From: Xenoacremonium recifei
Lineage: Eukaryota; Ascomycota; Sordariomycetes; Hypocreales; Nectriaceae
Length of the DNA: 64,000 nt
Reading direction: 5' to 3'
Assembly (NCBI GenBank): GCA_012184525.1
Contig: WOFQ01000020.1
Location: 310,001-374,000, forward strand
Shown: piece after piece, positions 1-12,714 of the stretch
Numbering within the stretch: the stretch's first letter is position 1
How the letters are laid out: each line of letters begins with the position of its first letter
Program-made: the position numbers and the translations under genes
The notes under the pieces: model-generated
Told to the model about the DNA's origin: nothing
Database searches by the model: none
Seen by the model: the letters and a program-made list of their open reading frames with translations, nothing else

Positions 1-3000
1 CAGGGGCGTCGGGCATCTCCTCCTCGTTAGCCGAGGTGTTGTCGGGCGTGCTCTCCTTGCTTCCGGACGCCGTGCTGTCCTCCTTTTGGCCTCGCGGCTT
101 GCTTCCGTTCCGGCCGGGATCGAGAACCCCCCTAAGAAGATCTCCCTTCTTGCCGTTGCGGCGGCTGCGGCCGTTGGTGAGCTCGGCAGGCGTGTGGTCC
201 TCCAGCTCTTCCTCGCCAGAGTCCGGCTGCATCTTGGGAAGCTTGTCCTGATACTTCTCCTCAGGAACGTCGAAGAAGGCGGGAACAAACGTCTCGAAGA
301 AATCAAGAATGCGCTCCTTCTCCTGACTGCTGTGCTGTCCGTTGTGAAGACTGTAGAGCATCATCAGACGCAGTAGGTCGACGATTGTGTCCTTGTCGGA
401 GAACTCCCAGATGAACTGATGTCGGGCGTTTGACTTCTTAAGCTCGCGTTGCCGTCGCTGCTCTTCGTGCTTCGTCTTGATGACATCAACCAGATGCTTC
501 GCGGTGAGGTTTCGCTTATCATTCGACTTGACAAGAATACCCATGTGGTCAAGGCTCTTCAGATACATGTTATCCGTCTGGGCATGCCACACTTTCTCCC
601 ATTCGCGCTGAGAAAAGCGCCAGTCCTCGTCCTTCTGCTTCATTCGAGAGAGCAGGACAGGCACAACGTCGAATGGGTGGGAGAACATATCATTCACCAC
701 GTCGATGCCCTTGTCGCCATAGATCTTCTTGCAGATCCGCTTGAAGATGGACGTGCTCTGGCCTTGGAGAGCAAGGGGCATCTGGAAGGTTTCCCGCTCG
801 GTGGGTGTCATAGCAAGCATCTGCTGGGCAATGGGTTCCAACAGCTGAATGCACTTGAGGTTGGCCTCAATGTTGAAGTCGTAATCATGGCGTTCCTCTT
901 CGATTCTGTGCAAGCCCTCCTCGAACTGGTTCTTGCGATGCGCAACGAAGCCACTATCCTCTGAAGCCCACGTAGGGTGAGAGGCCCACTCGTCGTTGAG
1001 AACCGAGTTGCAGAGCTCATCGCGGCCACTGCAGGGCTTGAGGCGTTCCTATGACTCGATCAGAATGGGGCTTTTTCAAAGTCTAGAAAGAAAACTTACA
1101 CGTTTGGGCAGCAGTCTGTAGCTCGGCCCATATCCCCGGCAGTTGCTAAGGGAGACCTTTTCGATAGGAGGCACCGGCCGGTTGTCAATGACAATATCCT
1201 GGGTTTCGACACCGACAAAGACCTTCCAGAAGGCGAGGAGATCAGGGTTAGATGCAATGAACTGCGCACCCTTATGGAATAGCGTGTTGCGATCGATGAT
1301 GTTCTGGCTGAACAGATTGCAGAGCTTCAGGAACTCATTCATGGAATTCCGGTTACCGAGGTACTTCTTGACCCGTTCGAAGAAGGCAATCTCCTCTTGA
1401 CTCGACGTTGCTGATGAAGCAGCAGGATATGGCTCCGGCATCACCGGAGTCAGCGTAGGCTCAATGGCCGAGCCGTCCGCAGACGGTCGAGCGTGGTTCA
1501 GCTTGGGGCGCTTGTTGCCATTGACCAATGCAGGCTGCATGCGACTAGACGCGGCCGCCTCAGCGAGCAAAATCCCCGCGTTCGGTGCCGCCTTATCAGC
1601 CCGAGGTCGCTTCTTGGTGTCTTTGCTGGCGCTTGGCGGCGCGAAGCTGCCCAGAGGAGGCATCTTTCCTCCGTCTCTCTGGCCAGGCTGAGGTGTATGG
1701 CTGGCAGCCGATGGGCCTCCTTCATCAGCTCGGCCGGGAGTTGCCTTCGCCTGGCCTGCAGACTCTGGCAGAAACTGCTTGAAATCCTCCAGAAGGTCCG
1801 GGGCCGAGTTGAAAAGCGTAGTGACTTGAGCGTAGACGTCCTGGATCGGCTTCTGCTCGCGCTGATAGGTCTGCAGAATTTCCAAGAATTGCTTGTAGAT
1901 CTCAGGCTTGTCCTGGAATCGGTTCTGAAAACAATCGTTTGTCAGCGAAGAGTGACACCTGAGGAGTAAAAGCCATGGTTTGCTAACTCACCTTAATCTT
2001 ATTCACGTAACTTATAGCGTGGTTAAATTCCACTGGTCCCCGACGTTCCATGTTTGCCTGGTTGGCAGCGTTGCCGTTTACAGCGGGCTGTCCTGAGGGA
2101 GTAGGAGTCTGGGCATTTCGCGCGGTGGACGGGCCTTCAATAATGCCCGTTGCATAACCCAACCCTCGGCCTCGCTGCTGGGAGCCAGGGCCGTCGAAAG
2201 GCGCTCCAGGGGCGGCGTTTTGAACAAACGGACTGGCACCGTTCTGGACAGGAGTGCTAAAGGTGGCCTCTGGGCTCTCGATGCTGTGTTGGGGCCGCTG
2301 CTGCCACTGTCCTCCGCGCTCTGGGAAGATGGGCTGGCCAGCTGGGGGAGGGCCATGTCCCTCGGGCTGGCTCCCACGGGCTGCGATGGACTGAACCGTC
2401 GTGCCCATGGGCGTTGTGACTCGAATTGTATTGGGATCGTTGCCAGCGCCACATTCTATCCGATATCCGGGGGGGAGAAATGTGTTGAAGCCCTGAATGA
2501 GGTTCGGGTGCCCGGCGAATAGCTCAGAGACTCGGTTGATGACGCCTGGAGTGTCGATTCTGGGACCTGGTCAGTATTGAAGCCTCGTCATGTGAATCGC
2601 GTGAACGTACGCCTGGCTCTTGAAGTCTTTCATGATGTCGAGAAATCGGTTGTACACGTCGGGCTGGTCGTGGAACTGAACCTTGACTTGGTCGAGATAG
2701 GTAAGGGCATCCTGCAAAAAGACTGTTAGTGACTTCCCATGCGCAAACCGAGCTTCACAAGACACGCAGATGGCAGGCAGTACAATCAGGGTGTGGTAGA
2801 GGCACCAGGCAGGCACGTCGTCGCCGCAAGCCTGGATGATCTGGGCATCTTCTCCCGTCGCAAAGACATTGACAAGCTCCCGCACGTGAGGTGGTATCTC
2901 TGGCTCGTCGCCTGGGTTCCGCGAGTGGCCGGCCTGCGGCTGACAGAGGAGGAGAGACAAATCCATCTTTGCGCGCGAGATGCTGTTTGCGTGAAGGATA

Positions 3001-4154
3001 CCTGCAGGACGTGCGTGCTTGCTTGTGTGGCGGGCGCTGAATACTGTACACGGCTGGGGGAGTGACAAGGCGAAAGAAAGAAAGGTGAAGTGCAGCAGGA
3101 GGGTCTGCGTGAGGGAAGGTTCAGGTTCAGCTACAAGCGACAGCAGGCGAGAGGGGATGACGGAGCCAGAGCGGTGGGTGAATCAGGCCAAGCCACAGCT
3201 CGAAGCTTTGCATCGTGACCCATCTGAGCTGAGAAGCTTTTCAGACCAAAGTCACAGTCAAGTCAACTCGTCGCCTTTTGCACATTGCGCCAGCCTCGCC
3301 TCGCCTCGCCTCGCCTGGCCTTGGCAGCCAACAATGGCGGACGCTATGCCGCATCCCGTCGTTGTCACACGCAGGCCCCGGCCCTGCTCTGCCCTGCCCT
3401 GTCCTGTCCTCCGCCTGCGATACCAAACAAGAGAAAAGGAAATATCGACCCGTCAACTCACATTCAAGATCGGCTGCTGGCCCTGCGTGACCCCGCCGGG
3501 AAGCTGATGGCCACCCGCACCGGGGAAGGGAGCAGCGCCCTGTTGAGCCCCGCGACCGCCATCCTGCGCCTGTAACGGACCGCCAAAGACAGCCGCCGCG
3601 ATGATGCCGCTGGCAGCCGGCGGCGGCGCCTGGGATGTTGTCGCGGGTGGCGGCCCAGCCGCGTGAGGCATCGGGGCGAACATCTGGTGCGGCTGCTGCT
3701 GCTGCTGCGAAGTCGCCGGCGCCGCGCTGTTCTGCTGCATCGGACGGCTGTGCTGCTCGCCCTGCAACGGCCCGCCAAAGCTCGCCAGAGGCCCAGGCCC
3801 GCCACCTCCCGCGGCAGCGCCCAGAGGAACTGGCGGGACGTTGCCGTTGTGGCTCGCCAGCAGGCCGCCCGGGCTATGGATCGCGCCCGAGATGCGCGAG
3901 GCCACGGGCTGGTGGATGGGGATGGACCCGGCGCTGCTGTGATGCGGCGTCGCCTGCTGCTGGTACCGGTCGCCCGAATCCCGGTCTCGCTCGCGTTGAT
4001 CTCGCTCGCGCTCGCGCTCTCGTTCCCGTTCTCGTTCTTGGTCTCGTCGAGCCATTTCTTCCTGCTGCTGCATGGCGCGGTGTCGTTCGTCCATCTCGCG
4101 GTCTCGGTCGTAGGGGGGGCCGCCGCCGCCGCCGTGGAGTTTTTGGTTGTTCAT
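1..4154 (-). CDS. SIN3: SIN3-type transcriptional corepressor, 3' end cut by window edge
   Basis: Scaffold of the Rpd3/HDAC1 histone deacetylase complex in the nucleus. The start ATG at 4152-4154 opens a 231-residue Gln/Pro/Gly-rich first exon with an Arg/Glu-rich stretch. PAH1 follows (2711 downwards, ALTYLDQVKVQF), then PAH2 (about 2040-1780, FNHAISYVNKIK continuing NRFQDKPEIYKQF) and PAH3 (about 1410-1200, FFERVKKYLGNRNSMNEFL). The HDAC-interaction region runs from about 1150 to 250, with RICKKIYGDKGIDVVNDMF and DVVPVLLSRMKQKDEDW. Introns are visible near 1051-1099, 1928-1991 and 2560-2615. A much longer one of 750 nt spans 2712-3461 (donor gtgagt, frame kept as PILN/DALT). The low-complexity Glu/Ser/Lys region at 1-240 continues off the left edge, so the C terminus is missing. 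Identity is secure from three PAH domains in the usual order; exon ends are hand-inferred. Confidence 0.93.
2712..3461 (-). other. Unusually long intron in SIN3
   Basis: A donor gtgagt directly after the codons for QQPILN and an acceptor cag directly before GAT GCC (DALTYL) bound a 750-nt intron, more than ten times the other introns of the gene. It holds a short CCTCG tandem run near 3294-3317. From about 3068 it is also open in the SIN3 frame and reads through into PAH1, so an alternative first exon is possible but not shown. Confidence 0.7.
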
Positions 4155-5447
4155 GGTTCTTCTGCTCGACAAGGCCTGGGTCAGCAACGGACAAGAGACG
4201 AAAGAAAGGGATTCAGGGCGGCAGAGATCGGAAAAATGAAGGACGTCGCTCGCAGCGTCGAGGAACCGCAGCACAAGCCGTGCAAACGACGGCTGAGAAC
4301 CGCCAGTCCAGCTGACGAGCGCCTGTCCCAGCTCAGGAGAAGCCGCCGCAAAGAGTCGCGACACGAACGGCACAAACTTACGCCAAAAGGAGAGACGCCT
4401 GCACCGAGTGCGTCTCTACATGGAGACAGGAGGTCCTCGCAATGGATGGCGCGTGCCGAGGGATGAAGGATGCCGAATGTTCGCGACGTCACTGAAGCCA
4501 GCGACGATCCCAGCCTTCTTGTCCAAACTTTGCGCAGAAGCTCCTCCGGCTCGGGTGACGAAGAGATCTGGACGAGGGCCGCATGAGGGCGCGGAAGCTT
4601 CCGCATCACGTGGAGATAGCGATAACGCGTCGATAAGGATATTTTTGGCGCGGGACGGGGGGGGTTGGCGCCCGGCAACCAGCGGCAGCCGAGGTCGGAG
4701 AGGAGGCTGAATTCAGTCCTCACGTCGAGGCGAGGACGGCCAGCGTCAACGACAGTAAGTCTATTACTGCATTCTTCAGATTATTCTCCTTCTCCCTATC
4801 CAGCTGGTGGAATGCCTATCCAAGTCAGGCCAGCGCAATCCCGATGGTCCTCCGAAATATCCTCTCCAAGCCGCCCTGCTTGGGGTGGATCCCCACTTGC
4901 AAATCGCACGCTCATGATAGGCCCACATTTCATTCGCTAGCGCCCCCCAGCTGAGATTTGGGGAAGTTCGGATGAAAGGTTGATCCGAACTCCAGATATA
5001 TACGTACCTTGCCACGATCATTTTCTTCTGCACTTGGTATGAGAGATGTGAACACAGTTCTACAAAGTAATCTCGTGGCAAGCGAATTTTAACAGATATT
5101 TTGCTAAATACATACTGTACATTGAACCGCGCTGGAATCTTTAAGAACCCTTGATCACGTTTGTTCACACGAGTAAGCACGGCCAGATGAACCTGTCACA
5201 CATTTCACCCGAGAGAAACTCGTTACACGCCATCCAGTGATTGGGGTATCTACCTCTATTGTAGCTCTCTGATACCATAAACGTATTATGAGACTATGCT
5301 GCGCGCTAAAATCTCTCCTTTTGCCTGAAATGAACTGGAACGCGGCACGACCACCTGTTCATATGATATCCGCAACCCTCGCGCCCAAACTCCAAATATA
5401 TACACTGTGCGCGAAGCAAGAAGAAACAGTAGGGTTACTTGATATGA
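4155..5447. promoter_or_regulatory. SIN3 5' region and TAF2 3' flank
   Basis: No gene model is supported here. The part next to 4155 (to about 4740) is GC-rich and must hold the SIN3 promoter and leader. The stretch from about 4750 to 5440 is clearly more AT-rich and contains the TAF2 3' end. Open frames up to 180 codons in 4181-4723 lack any recognisable domain. Confidence 0.6.
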
Positions 5448-8400
5448 TCAAGCTGGAGGTGACGCCCCAGGGGGAGGCTGTGGCTTCCTCACAATCTTGA
5501 TCTTTGGCCTCGCCGGAGCTGCCGCTGGTGCTGCCACAGGCGCCGCTGCAGGCACTGGTGTGATCGACTTCTCCTTCGCAACCGGCGGCGAGACCTTGGG
5601 CGGCGCCGCAACCGACACACTTGACGGTCCTCCGGGCAAAGGCTTCCTCGCTGGCTGCTCGCCAGTGGGAAGCGGCTTGCGCGCAGGCTTGGCCACAATG
5701 CTATCTTGTATAGGCACCGCCGGGCGCGGTGCCCCTGGCAGAGATGTGCGGCCCTTGGGTTTAGGGGCTGGCGCTGGTTGAGAGTTGCCGAGGGTAAGTG
5801 CTAAGGCTCTGGGGTTTGCTTTGAGGGTGACGATGAATCGCTTTCGTTTCTCGCCGCCGACAGTCTCTGCGCTGGCCGACTTCTCCATCTTCGGTCGCTT
5901 AGGAGCGGGCGGTCCCTGTTCGTCCCGTTCTGGCCGCGATCGTTTATTGATGGATGGCTGTACAAGTCCATCTGCAGGCTTTGGCGGAGCAACTGGTTTG
6001 CTAACTTGACGCACAAGAGGCGGGGATGCGATAATGGTGTCGTTTGCAACTGGAGCAGGCGGCACTTCGATGCTCGGTCGACTAGGTGTTGAGGCCCTGT
6101 GGGTGTTGATCTTAATCGACGATGTCCTGGGCACAACCACGGGACGCTTGGGTGCCTCGATTGGTGGTGGCACCACAGGCGGTGGCTCAATGATGGGTTC
6201 CTTTGGTGTAGTCTTGTAGTAAGACTTGAATTTAACCCGCAGCTACAAAAGTCAGTAAGGGTTCCAAGTCGTGTCAAGCCCTGGGTATCTTACCTGGTGA
6301 GCCAGTTGCTGGGCAGGTCGCTCAATCTTCCAGCCCTTCGGCAAGTTGAGCGTGACCACCCAAGTCTTGGCCTCTTCAAACATCATCGCAGCAAGATCAA
6401 GCAAGCTTTCTAGGTCCATGCGACCCAAACGCGGGAAGTCCAGCGCCTTACGCATTGCCGTACTGTAGTGCCGCTCGTCATTCCCATACGTCTCCTCCAT
6501 TTCTCTCCTCAGCGCCCGCAGGGCCGCCTCGAGGTTCTCCTTTCGCGCAAACCTCTCCTTTCGGGCTTCAATTTCTTGGGCACTATCCTGGACCAGCAAA
6601 AGGGCATCAGCGTCTTCTTGCGCAGGCTCGGCCGGTTTCGACTTGGTGTGTTCACCAAATGCTATGGCTGCAAGGCCAGCGGCCGTGGCCTCGATCAACC
6701 GGGTTCTGACATACGGTGATCGATCCGTCGTCAGAGAGTACATGAGGAACGAAAAGCACTGCGGCTCCATCAAGGCCCCAAGGTCAATCAATGCTTCACA
6801 AGCCTTGATGCGAATCAGATCGCTCGTGCCGTCCAATAAGTATTGTCCGAACTCGATATACTTTTTGGGAATGACATCAGCCTTCATTAATCGTTGCTTC
6901 GCGTCAAGGCCAGCAATGGTCCAGATATTTTGATAAGAGTGCGTCCACTCGTCACGTCTCAGGACACGCTCAATCTGCTCCAAAGCTTGTTCGAGGAACT
7001 CCTTCTCTTCAGGTAAGGGTATCCGGTTCTGCATGGCATACCACTCGTCCTGTTTCGATGGAATCAGAGACTTTGCGAGAGACTCGACGAGGAGTGCAAT
7101 CCAGAAATGATCCGAAAACTGATTATCCTCGTTGTTATTGAAGAGCAGCTGGGTAAGAATGAATTGGCGAGCCTCCAAGGGACACTTGTAGGTGTCCTTG
7201 TCTCTGACTTCTGCGATAGCCTTAATAATAGCGCATCGCACCTTGTACTGCCTCTTGTCGACGAAGTCGTTTGGCTTGGGTAGATTCGTCTCGAGAGAGT
7301 AAAACATTTCTCTGTAGGCCATCATGAGTTGTCGTAGACCCAGCATCGAAAGGTCTTTGATATTGGCTTGACGTGGTAAAGCCTCAGCGGCCATGGTTCG
7401 AATGCCGTGGAAATATCGTTTGTCCACCAACGTTCTAGTCAAGAATCCAGAAGCGATGGGATGAAGGGGCCCGTGAGTGAGATACAGCATGGCATCTTGC
7501 TGAGCCACAACATCCCGGTCCTGCTGGAGCTGTGAAACATACATGTAGGGCTCAAGAGTCCTCTTCATGTCGCAAGCCCACTCAAAATCCGCATCAACAC
7601 GGATCCATTCATAGGATTCTTGGTCCATCTTCCGTTCGGTGTCTGGATCCCAATCTATGAGTTCCCAGGCAGCCTGTTCTTCCGGAGTCTGGAGCACGTC
7701 TCCTAAGCAGTACAGCAGAGAGTCTTCGAGGTTTTCGGCATCAATACTAGCGCCCACGTTCTGCTTTTCCTTCATACGACGAGTCCTCTTTAGCCGTTTG
7801 TATTTTGTATTGTAAGGAATCTCGAATTTGGTGGACCTCGTAGCATCCTCTCGAATTTCAAGAATATGCTCGTAGGGCGTACCATCGGCTTCATGAATTC
7901 GAACAGTCATCGGTCCGGTGAAGAGTGGCTGCACGTCTCCGTTCTTGACACCAGATCTTCGTTCCTTGATGATCCTCAGAAAATCATTCTTTTCAAGCTC
8001 CGGCTTCTTAACCACCTGAGCTTGAATTTGATTCAACGTCAATTCGACACAGAGCCGCTTTTTGTTGAACTTGGCCTTGACGTCGAAGCGAGGACAACCA
8101 GAGCCGTACACCCACTGGTTCCAAAAGCTTTCTAGGCGGTAACGAGCGCCCTTTTCGCATGTAGCTCGGAATTTCTCTGTTTCCAAAATGGTTGATTTGT
8201 CAGAGTCCTCAATCTGGACTTTGGTAAGAAGTTTTTGCAGAATTCGGGTCAACCCGTGACCGCCAGATGCCTTTACCAATCGTTTATCCAAGATGAAGAA
8301 GACAACGGGGGCTTTGAGGTTCATGAAATCCATCTCAAACTGGCCCAGATGGAGGATTGTGCCAAGATCGTGTAGAGAAGGTCGGTCAATGTCCACTTTC

Positions 8401-9941
8401 ACGAGTTTGTCAGAAAGGGTCTTCATTCGAAATCGATATTCGTTGTTTCCACATAACTTCTTCATGAAAAGATCAGTCATGTAGCGGGCGATCCCAATGA
8501 TCAGCCACAAGTCGTTTCGAGTGTTGGGGATCATGTTGATTCCTATCCACTGGCTGGCCAACGTGAAGACAATTTCCCGCGTCACGTCGACCTCAGTATC
8601 AATGATCTCCTCTGGGTAAAGCAGGCGATTGCTGACGAAGGCCATGGAATACAGAGGCACAGTGTCCTCTACCATATCGTCAAGAAAACAGAGCTTGAAG
8701 TTGCCAAATGGATACTTGGCAAAAGTATAGGTGAAGAAGTCGGCAGCGAGCGTCAGAGGTGCAGCAGCATGTCGTACCCAGTCAGAGCGCTGCGGCAAGC
8801 AATACGCATGGACTTTGAGGGCATTCACACCCAGCTTCACCTCATCCTCTTCTGTGCGGGACTCTGCTGAGAGGTCGATGTGGTCAAAGGGGCCAACGGC
8901 GAAGCCGAGTTTCTGAACAGACACCTTCTTCTCGGGTTCGAAAGTCATGATCTTTTTGCGGTCGTCCTCCGGATCCACTGTCTCCTCCATAAGGAATCCG
9001 GAGCACACAACCGACATTTCTCGCAGCTTTTCTTCCTCGGTCAGGTTCAACAGCTTGTCCTGTCCGCCGTCGACTACCATGGGATCCCCTTTCGAAGCGC
9101 CGTTGCGCTGAGTGAAAAGAGCCTGCTGTAGCGCATCTCCCAGAGTCCGCGGATATTTGATGGATATCCTCCAGTCGCAACGCGAGCCATGATCATCAAC
9201 GCAGGGGAAAATGCAAGCAGCAGTGCCTGGTTGGATGGAGCTCCGTGTGTACATGTGCGTAAATCGACGATCCAAGGGATCAACGCCGACGAAGTGTAGA
9301 CCCTCGCGGGGGTTCTTGTTCGTAAAGGGAATCGTCACCCGGTACTGCTTATTCGTCTTGAGGCCATCCATAGAATCAGGCCCCAAGGTTGACTTTCTTA
9401 TGATCAACCGTGGACGATCCGGCTCTGCCTTTCCTCGCAGGTTCACCTTCAGCGATCCATAAACCGGCGTGCAGCCCTCGAATTCTCTATTCTCTGCGGG
9501 GACGTCGGTCTTGCGGTTGTGGAATATGTTTCGCGCACGCATGCGCCGCAGGTCGTGATGCTCGGCTCTCCAGTTCCAGCCTCGGGGGTGCGAGAGTTTG
9601 CCATACGGGTCGGTGTAGACGGCCGTCGTCTTGCGCTTCTGGCTCGTCACTACCTCTCCGTTGACCTCGCGCAGCTCGCTAACGTAGACATTGTCAACAT
9701 CAATCTCACAGTCGGCAGCGTCCAGCGTGATGTCGTCGATGCGGTCGTTGAAGGTCACGAGAAATATGTCGGTCGTTCCATCGATGCGCTTGTCGCGGAA
9801 GTTGACTTCAAGGTTCACTTCCTGCTTTATGACGAAGAATTCGAGAATGGGAGTGTCCTGGATAGGCGGCAAGCCGTCGTCAGTAGCCAAGAGGGAGTGC
9901 TCGAATGATGGAGCCTCGGGCTCGTCTTGCGACAGATCCAT
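5448..9941 (-). CDS. TAF2: TFIID subunit TAF2 (aminopeptidase-like)
   Basis: TBP-associated factor 2 of TFIID, which contacts core-promoter DNA in the nucleus. Two exons, 9941-6294 and 6242-5448, are joined by a 51-nt intron (gtaaga...ttgtag) that keeps frame (AHQ/LRVKFKSYY). The product has about 1480 residues. The N-terminal half has the M1 aminopeptidase fold typical of TAF2: substrate-domain strands such as FEHSLLATDDGLPP, then GLHFVGVDP, AACIFPCVDDH and CDWRISIKYP. The zinc site is degenerate: where M1 enzymes carry HExxHxW this protein reads LASQWIG, as expected for a non-catalytic TAF2. A HEAT-like helical region follows. The last exon is a Pro/Lys-rich basic tail (KRPKMEKS, PARPKIKIVRKPQPPPGA) as in other filamentous-fungal TAF2. 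The start at MDLSQDEPEAP is the first in-frame ATG. Confidence 0.93.
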
Positions 9942-10850
9942 GGCGGCGGTCGGCGCTGCCTTCGCTTCGAGAGGGACCTAAAGGCCCCAGAGAGCTTGCT
10001 GACTAGAATCGCAGCATCGATATGGAGTCGTGCGGCGGTATGGCGCGGTAGCAGAGATCGATGTGGCCTTCTGACGTCCTGGAGTATGGTCTTAACGGCC
10101 GTTCGTCGGGTCGGCGCGGCAAGGAAACGACAGAAATGCGTGAGTGGCCGAGGCAGCGCAAAGAAATAGAACGACGGGAGCTTCGAAGCTCAAGATCGCC
10201 GATCCAGGAAAGTCTTTAGAAAGCAGCCCCTGCTCGTGGGTGCCGCTGGAGGGGTCAAAAATAGCGAAGGTGAGTTTGCGAAAGTTGAGTCCAGGTCAGT
10301 AGGGTGAAGGCGCGTTGCACGTCCAGAGGTGGTGCACGGACCACGTGAGGCTCAACCTGTGGCAGCCTCGCTGGCTCGTCGAGCATCTAAACCAAACCTC
10401 ACAGCTCCTCCACTGTTGGCCATGTACATAACATCATGTTCTTTCTTTTTGCCCCAACACCAACACTGAACCTCAGCCAAAAAGAAGCAGGTCTCTCCGG
10501 CTCTCCGGCAATTCTCTCCACGCTGCTAAAATTTAGCATCATACTTATTACTTTTCACGTCATGTCCTCATCCTTCGTTGGTGGCGTATCGCCGTTTATT
10601 GAGAGATCCAGTCGCGAGGAATAACTTTCACGACACCATCGAACTGGCGCAATCTTTATCCTTTAATTTTACCAGACCAAAATCAATGACTATAAGTCTT
10701 ACACTATTGCGGCCACACATGGGCCATGTACCAGGAACGGTAGAACCTTAACCAATCCCCCCCAACGCCGTTGCAAACCACCCTTGTCTTCCGTTTCCAT
10801 TACCCTGTTTGTTTGTACACACGTCGAAACTGAGACTGATCTCCATGTCA
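9942..10850. promoter_or_regulatory. TAF2 promoter and SAS4-gene 3' flank
   Basis: No coding region is supported. The part next to 9942 is the TAF2 leader and promoter (GC-rich to about 10330). The remainder carries C/T-rich tracts and the 3' end of the next minus-strand gene. No RNA gene was seen. Confidence 0.6.
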
Positions 10851-12714
10851 TCAGTGCCTGCTCCCCCGCTTGTCCCGGCGCTTCTTCCGCGCACGCGTCT
10901 TGAGGGTCTCCTCGTCGCGGTATTCTTCGGGCAAGTCAAAGTCTTGCTCGGGTATCTCTGGGATAGGGTGACCCCATGCGAGGACCTTGCGGCCTGCTCT
11001 CCTGTGCCGGCCCAGTGCCCCGTCTCGCTCGTACTTCTTGCTGAAAAACGACTTGAACTCCTTGGGAGGCTCGGGTGGCTTCGGCGGCTGGGGAGCTTTC
11101 TGGACTCGGGGCTGGGGAGTTGTACGCCGCCTCTTGGTGCCTCTCGACGCAGCCTTGGACCTAGCCATGGCCTCTTCGCGGAGCTGCTTTGCGGGTGACG
11201 AGGAATCACTGTTGCTATCCGTTGCGCCATCACCGCCTTGGGCCTCGTCGTCTTCCGCTTCGCCCATTTCTTCGTCCGAGTCACTGCCATCTTGTTCCTC
11301 TTCCTCATCACTTTTGCCTTCTCCCTCTTCTTTTCCTGCCTTTTCTTCGGCGAGCGCCTTCTCTTTTTCTTGCTTCCGACGCTTCTCCTCCAGGCTCCAA
11401 TTCCGGAACTTATCAAGGATTGCTTGGCATCCTTTTATGAAGTGGTCCCTCGCGGGCTCGAATGTCTTCTTGCGGGTCTCCGTGATACCGCTCACACCCA
11501 TGACACGCAGCCAGTCGTGGCCTTGGAGCCCTTCCAGCAGTCGGATGATCTGGTCCTTCTCATGCTGGGCCCGGCCTTTCTCCGTATTGCGTATCGATCG
11601 CTCCAACCGCTCGGCGCGCTTATGCGCAGGCTGGAAGAGAGAATCCGGCAGGGGATCCTCGGGGGTCTTGTTTTTGTACTGGGCTTCTAGGAAGCTGAAG
11701 TTTGTAACTTGGGCGTCGAAGACGTCGCTGAACAGGGCATCGCCATAGCCTCGTACGGGGTATTGATATTCGTCGACGATGGGGTGGGGGCGCTGCTGGG
11801 CTGCGCGTTGGGCGATGGTGCCAGCGCGTCGAGGATCCGAATCGACCACGAGAATCGGCGTGTCGACATTCAACAGGTCTGGAAAAAAGACTGTCAGAGG
11901 GGAAATCGCAGACGAGCGATGGGGATTTTTTATACGTACGCTGCTCCTTGGGCTCGTTGCCAATCACCTCGTCGTAGTCGGGGAAGTAGGCTGAGAGCTC
12001 GCTCTTGAACCGCGTGGCCTCCTGCGACCGCAGCTTGCGGCCCTGCTCCTTGGCCCCAGCGTCACTGCTGGCGGGCTGCAGGCGGTCCAGCTCGTGCTTG
12101 ATGCCGTTGATGACCTTGGCCTGGTGCTTGGTCAGGGCCTGGTCGGGGTCGTCGGCGGGTGTTGGGACTGGCGTGGGCGTGGGTATGGCAGTGGTCGTGG
12201 GCACTGGCGGAGGGTTCACGGGGGTGTTTTTGGTGGTTGTTGTAGTGGTCGCCACAGCAGGGCGCGGGCGCGGTGGTGGGCGCGCAGGCGCAGGCGTCGG
12301 CGGCACTCTGGCGTTCGCGGCGATCGCATCGTTCGAAATCATCGAGCCCTTGGCAAAGATCTCGACCGAGATGCGCGTCTTCTTGGGCCGGCCGACATCG
12401 AAGTCGCGGTCGGCGGCGATGACGAGCGGCCGCTTGGTGGCGGTGGTCGTCGTGGTCGTGGTCGTTGTGCTGCTGCGGCGGTTCGGCGTGTTAGACTGCT
12501 GCTGGAAGAGCGCGGCGGCGGCAACGGCGGCTGCGGCGGCGGCACCGCTGCTCGTGCCCGATGAGGCTGCGTTCAGGTTCGTCGTCGTCGTCGCCGTCAG
12601 ATGCGAGCGCGGGTGACGCCCGGGCTGGTGGTGGTGGTGATGCGGATGCGCGTGCTGGTGCGGGTGCAGCTGGAGAGCCTCAGCGCGCTGGCGGGAGCGG
12701 GTGACGGAGGCCAT
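10851..12714 (-). CDS. SAS4-domain (something about silencing 4) chromatin protein
   Basis: Probable subunit of a MYST-type histone acetyltransferase complex (SAS/NuA4-like), nuclear. Exon 1 runs 12714-11940 and exon 2 11878-10851. The 61-nt intron (gtacgt...tttccag) keeps frame as EPKEQ-H-LLNVDTP and gives about 600 residues. Seen in order: a His-rich N terminus (residues about 17-35), Ala/Thr homopolymer tracts, RPKKTRISVEIFAKGSM, Pro/Thr linkers, and then the helical core with KAERLERSIRNTEKGRAQHEK and LQGHDWLRVMGVSGITETRK, which I recognise as the SAS4 signature. An acidic Glu/Asp tract and a basic C terminus (RARKKRRDKRGSRH) follow. Upstream in-frame codons exist to 12945 but the ATG at 12714 (MASVTRSRQR) is the plausible start. 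The family call rests on the LRVMG segment from memory. Confidence 0.72.

Noticed and set aside
4181..4723. 180-codon minus frame upstream of SIN3
   Set aside because: Lies in the expected leader, is Arg/Ser/Leu-rich without features and is not in frame with the SIN3 start through any clear splice pair.
12005..12616. 203-codon plus-strand frame with Val and Gly runs opposite the SAS4-domain gene
   Set aside because: Complement of Thr/Pro/Ala homopolymer codons; no start context or domain.
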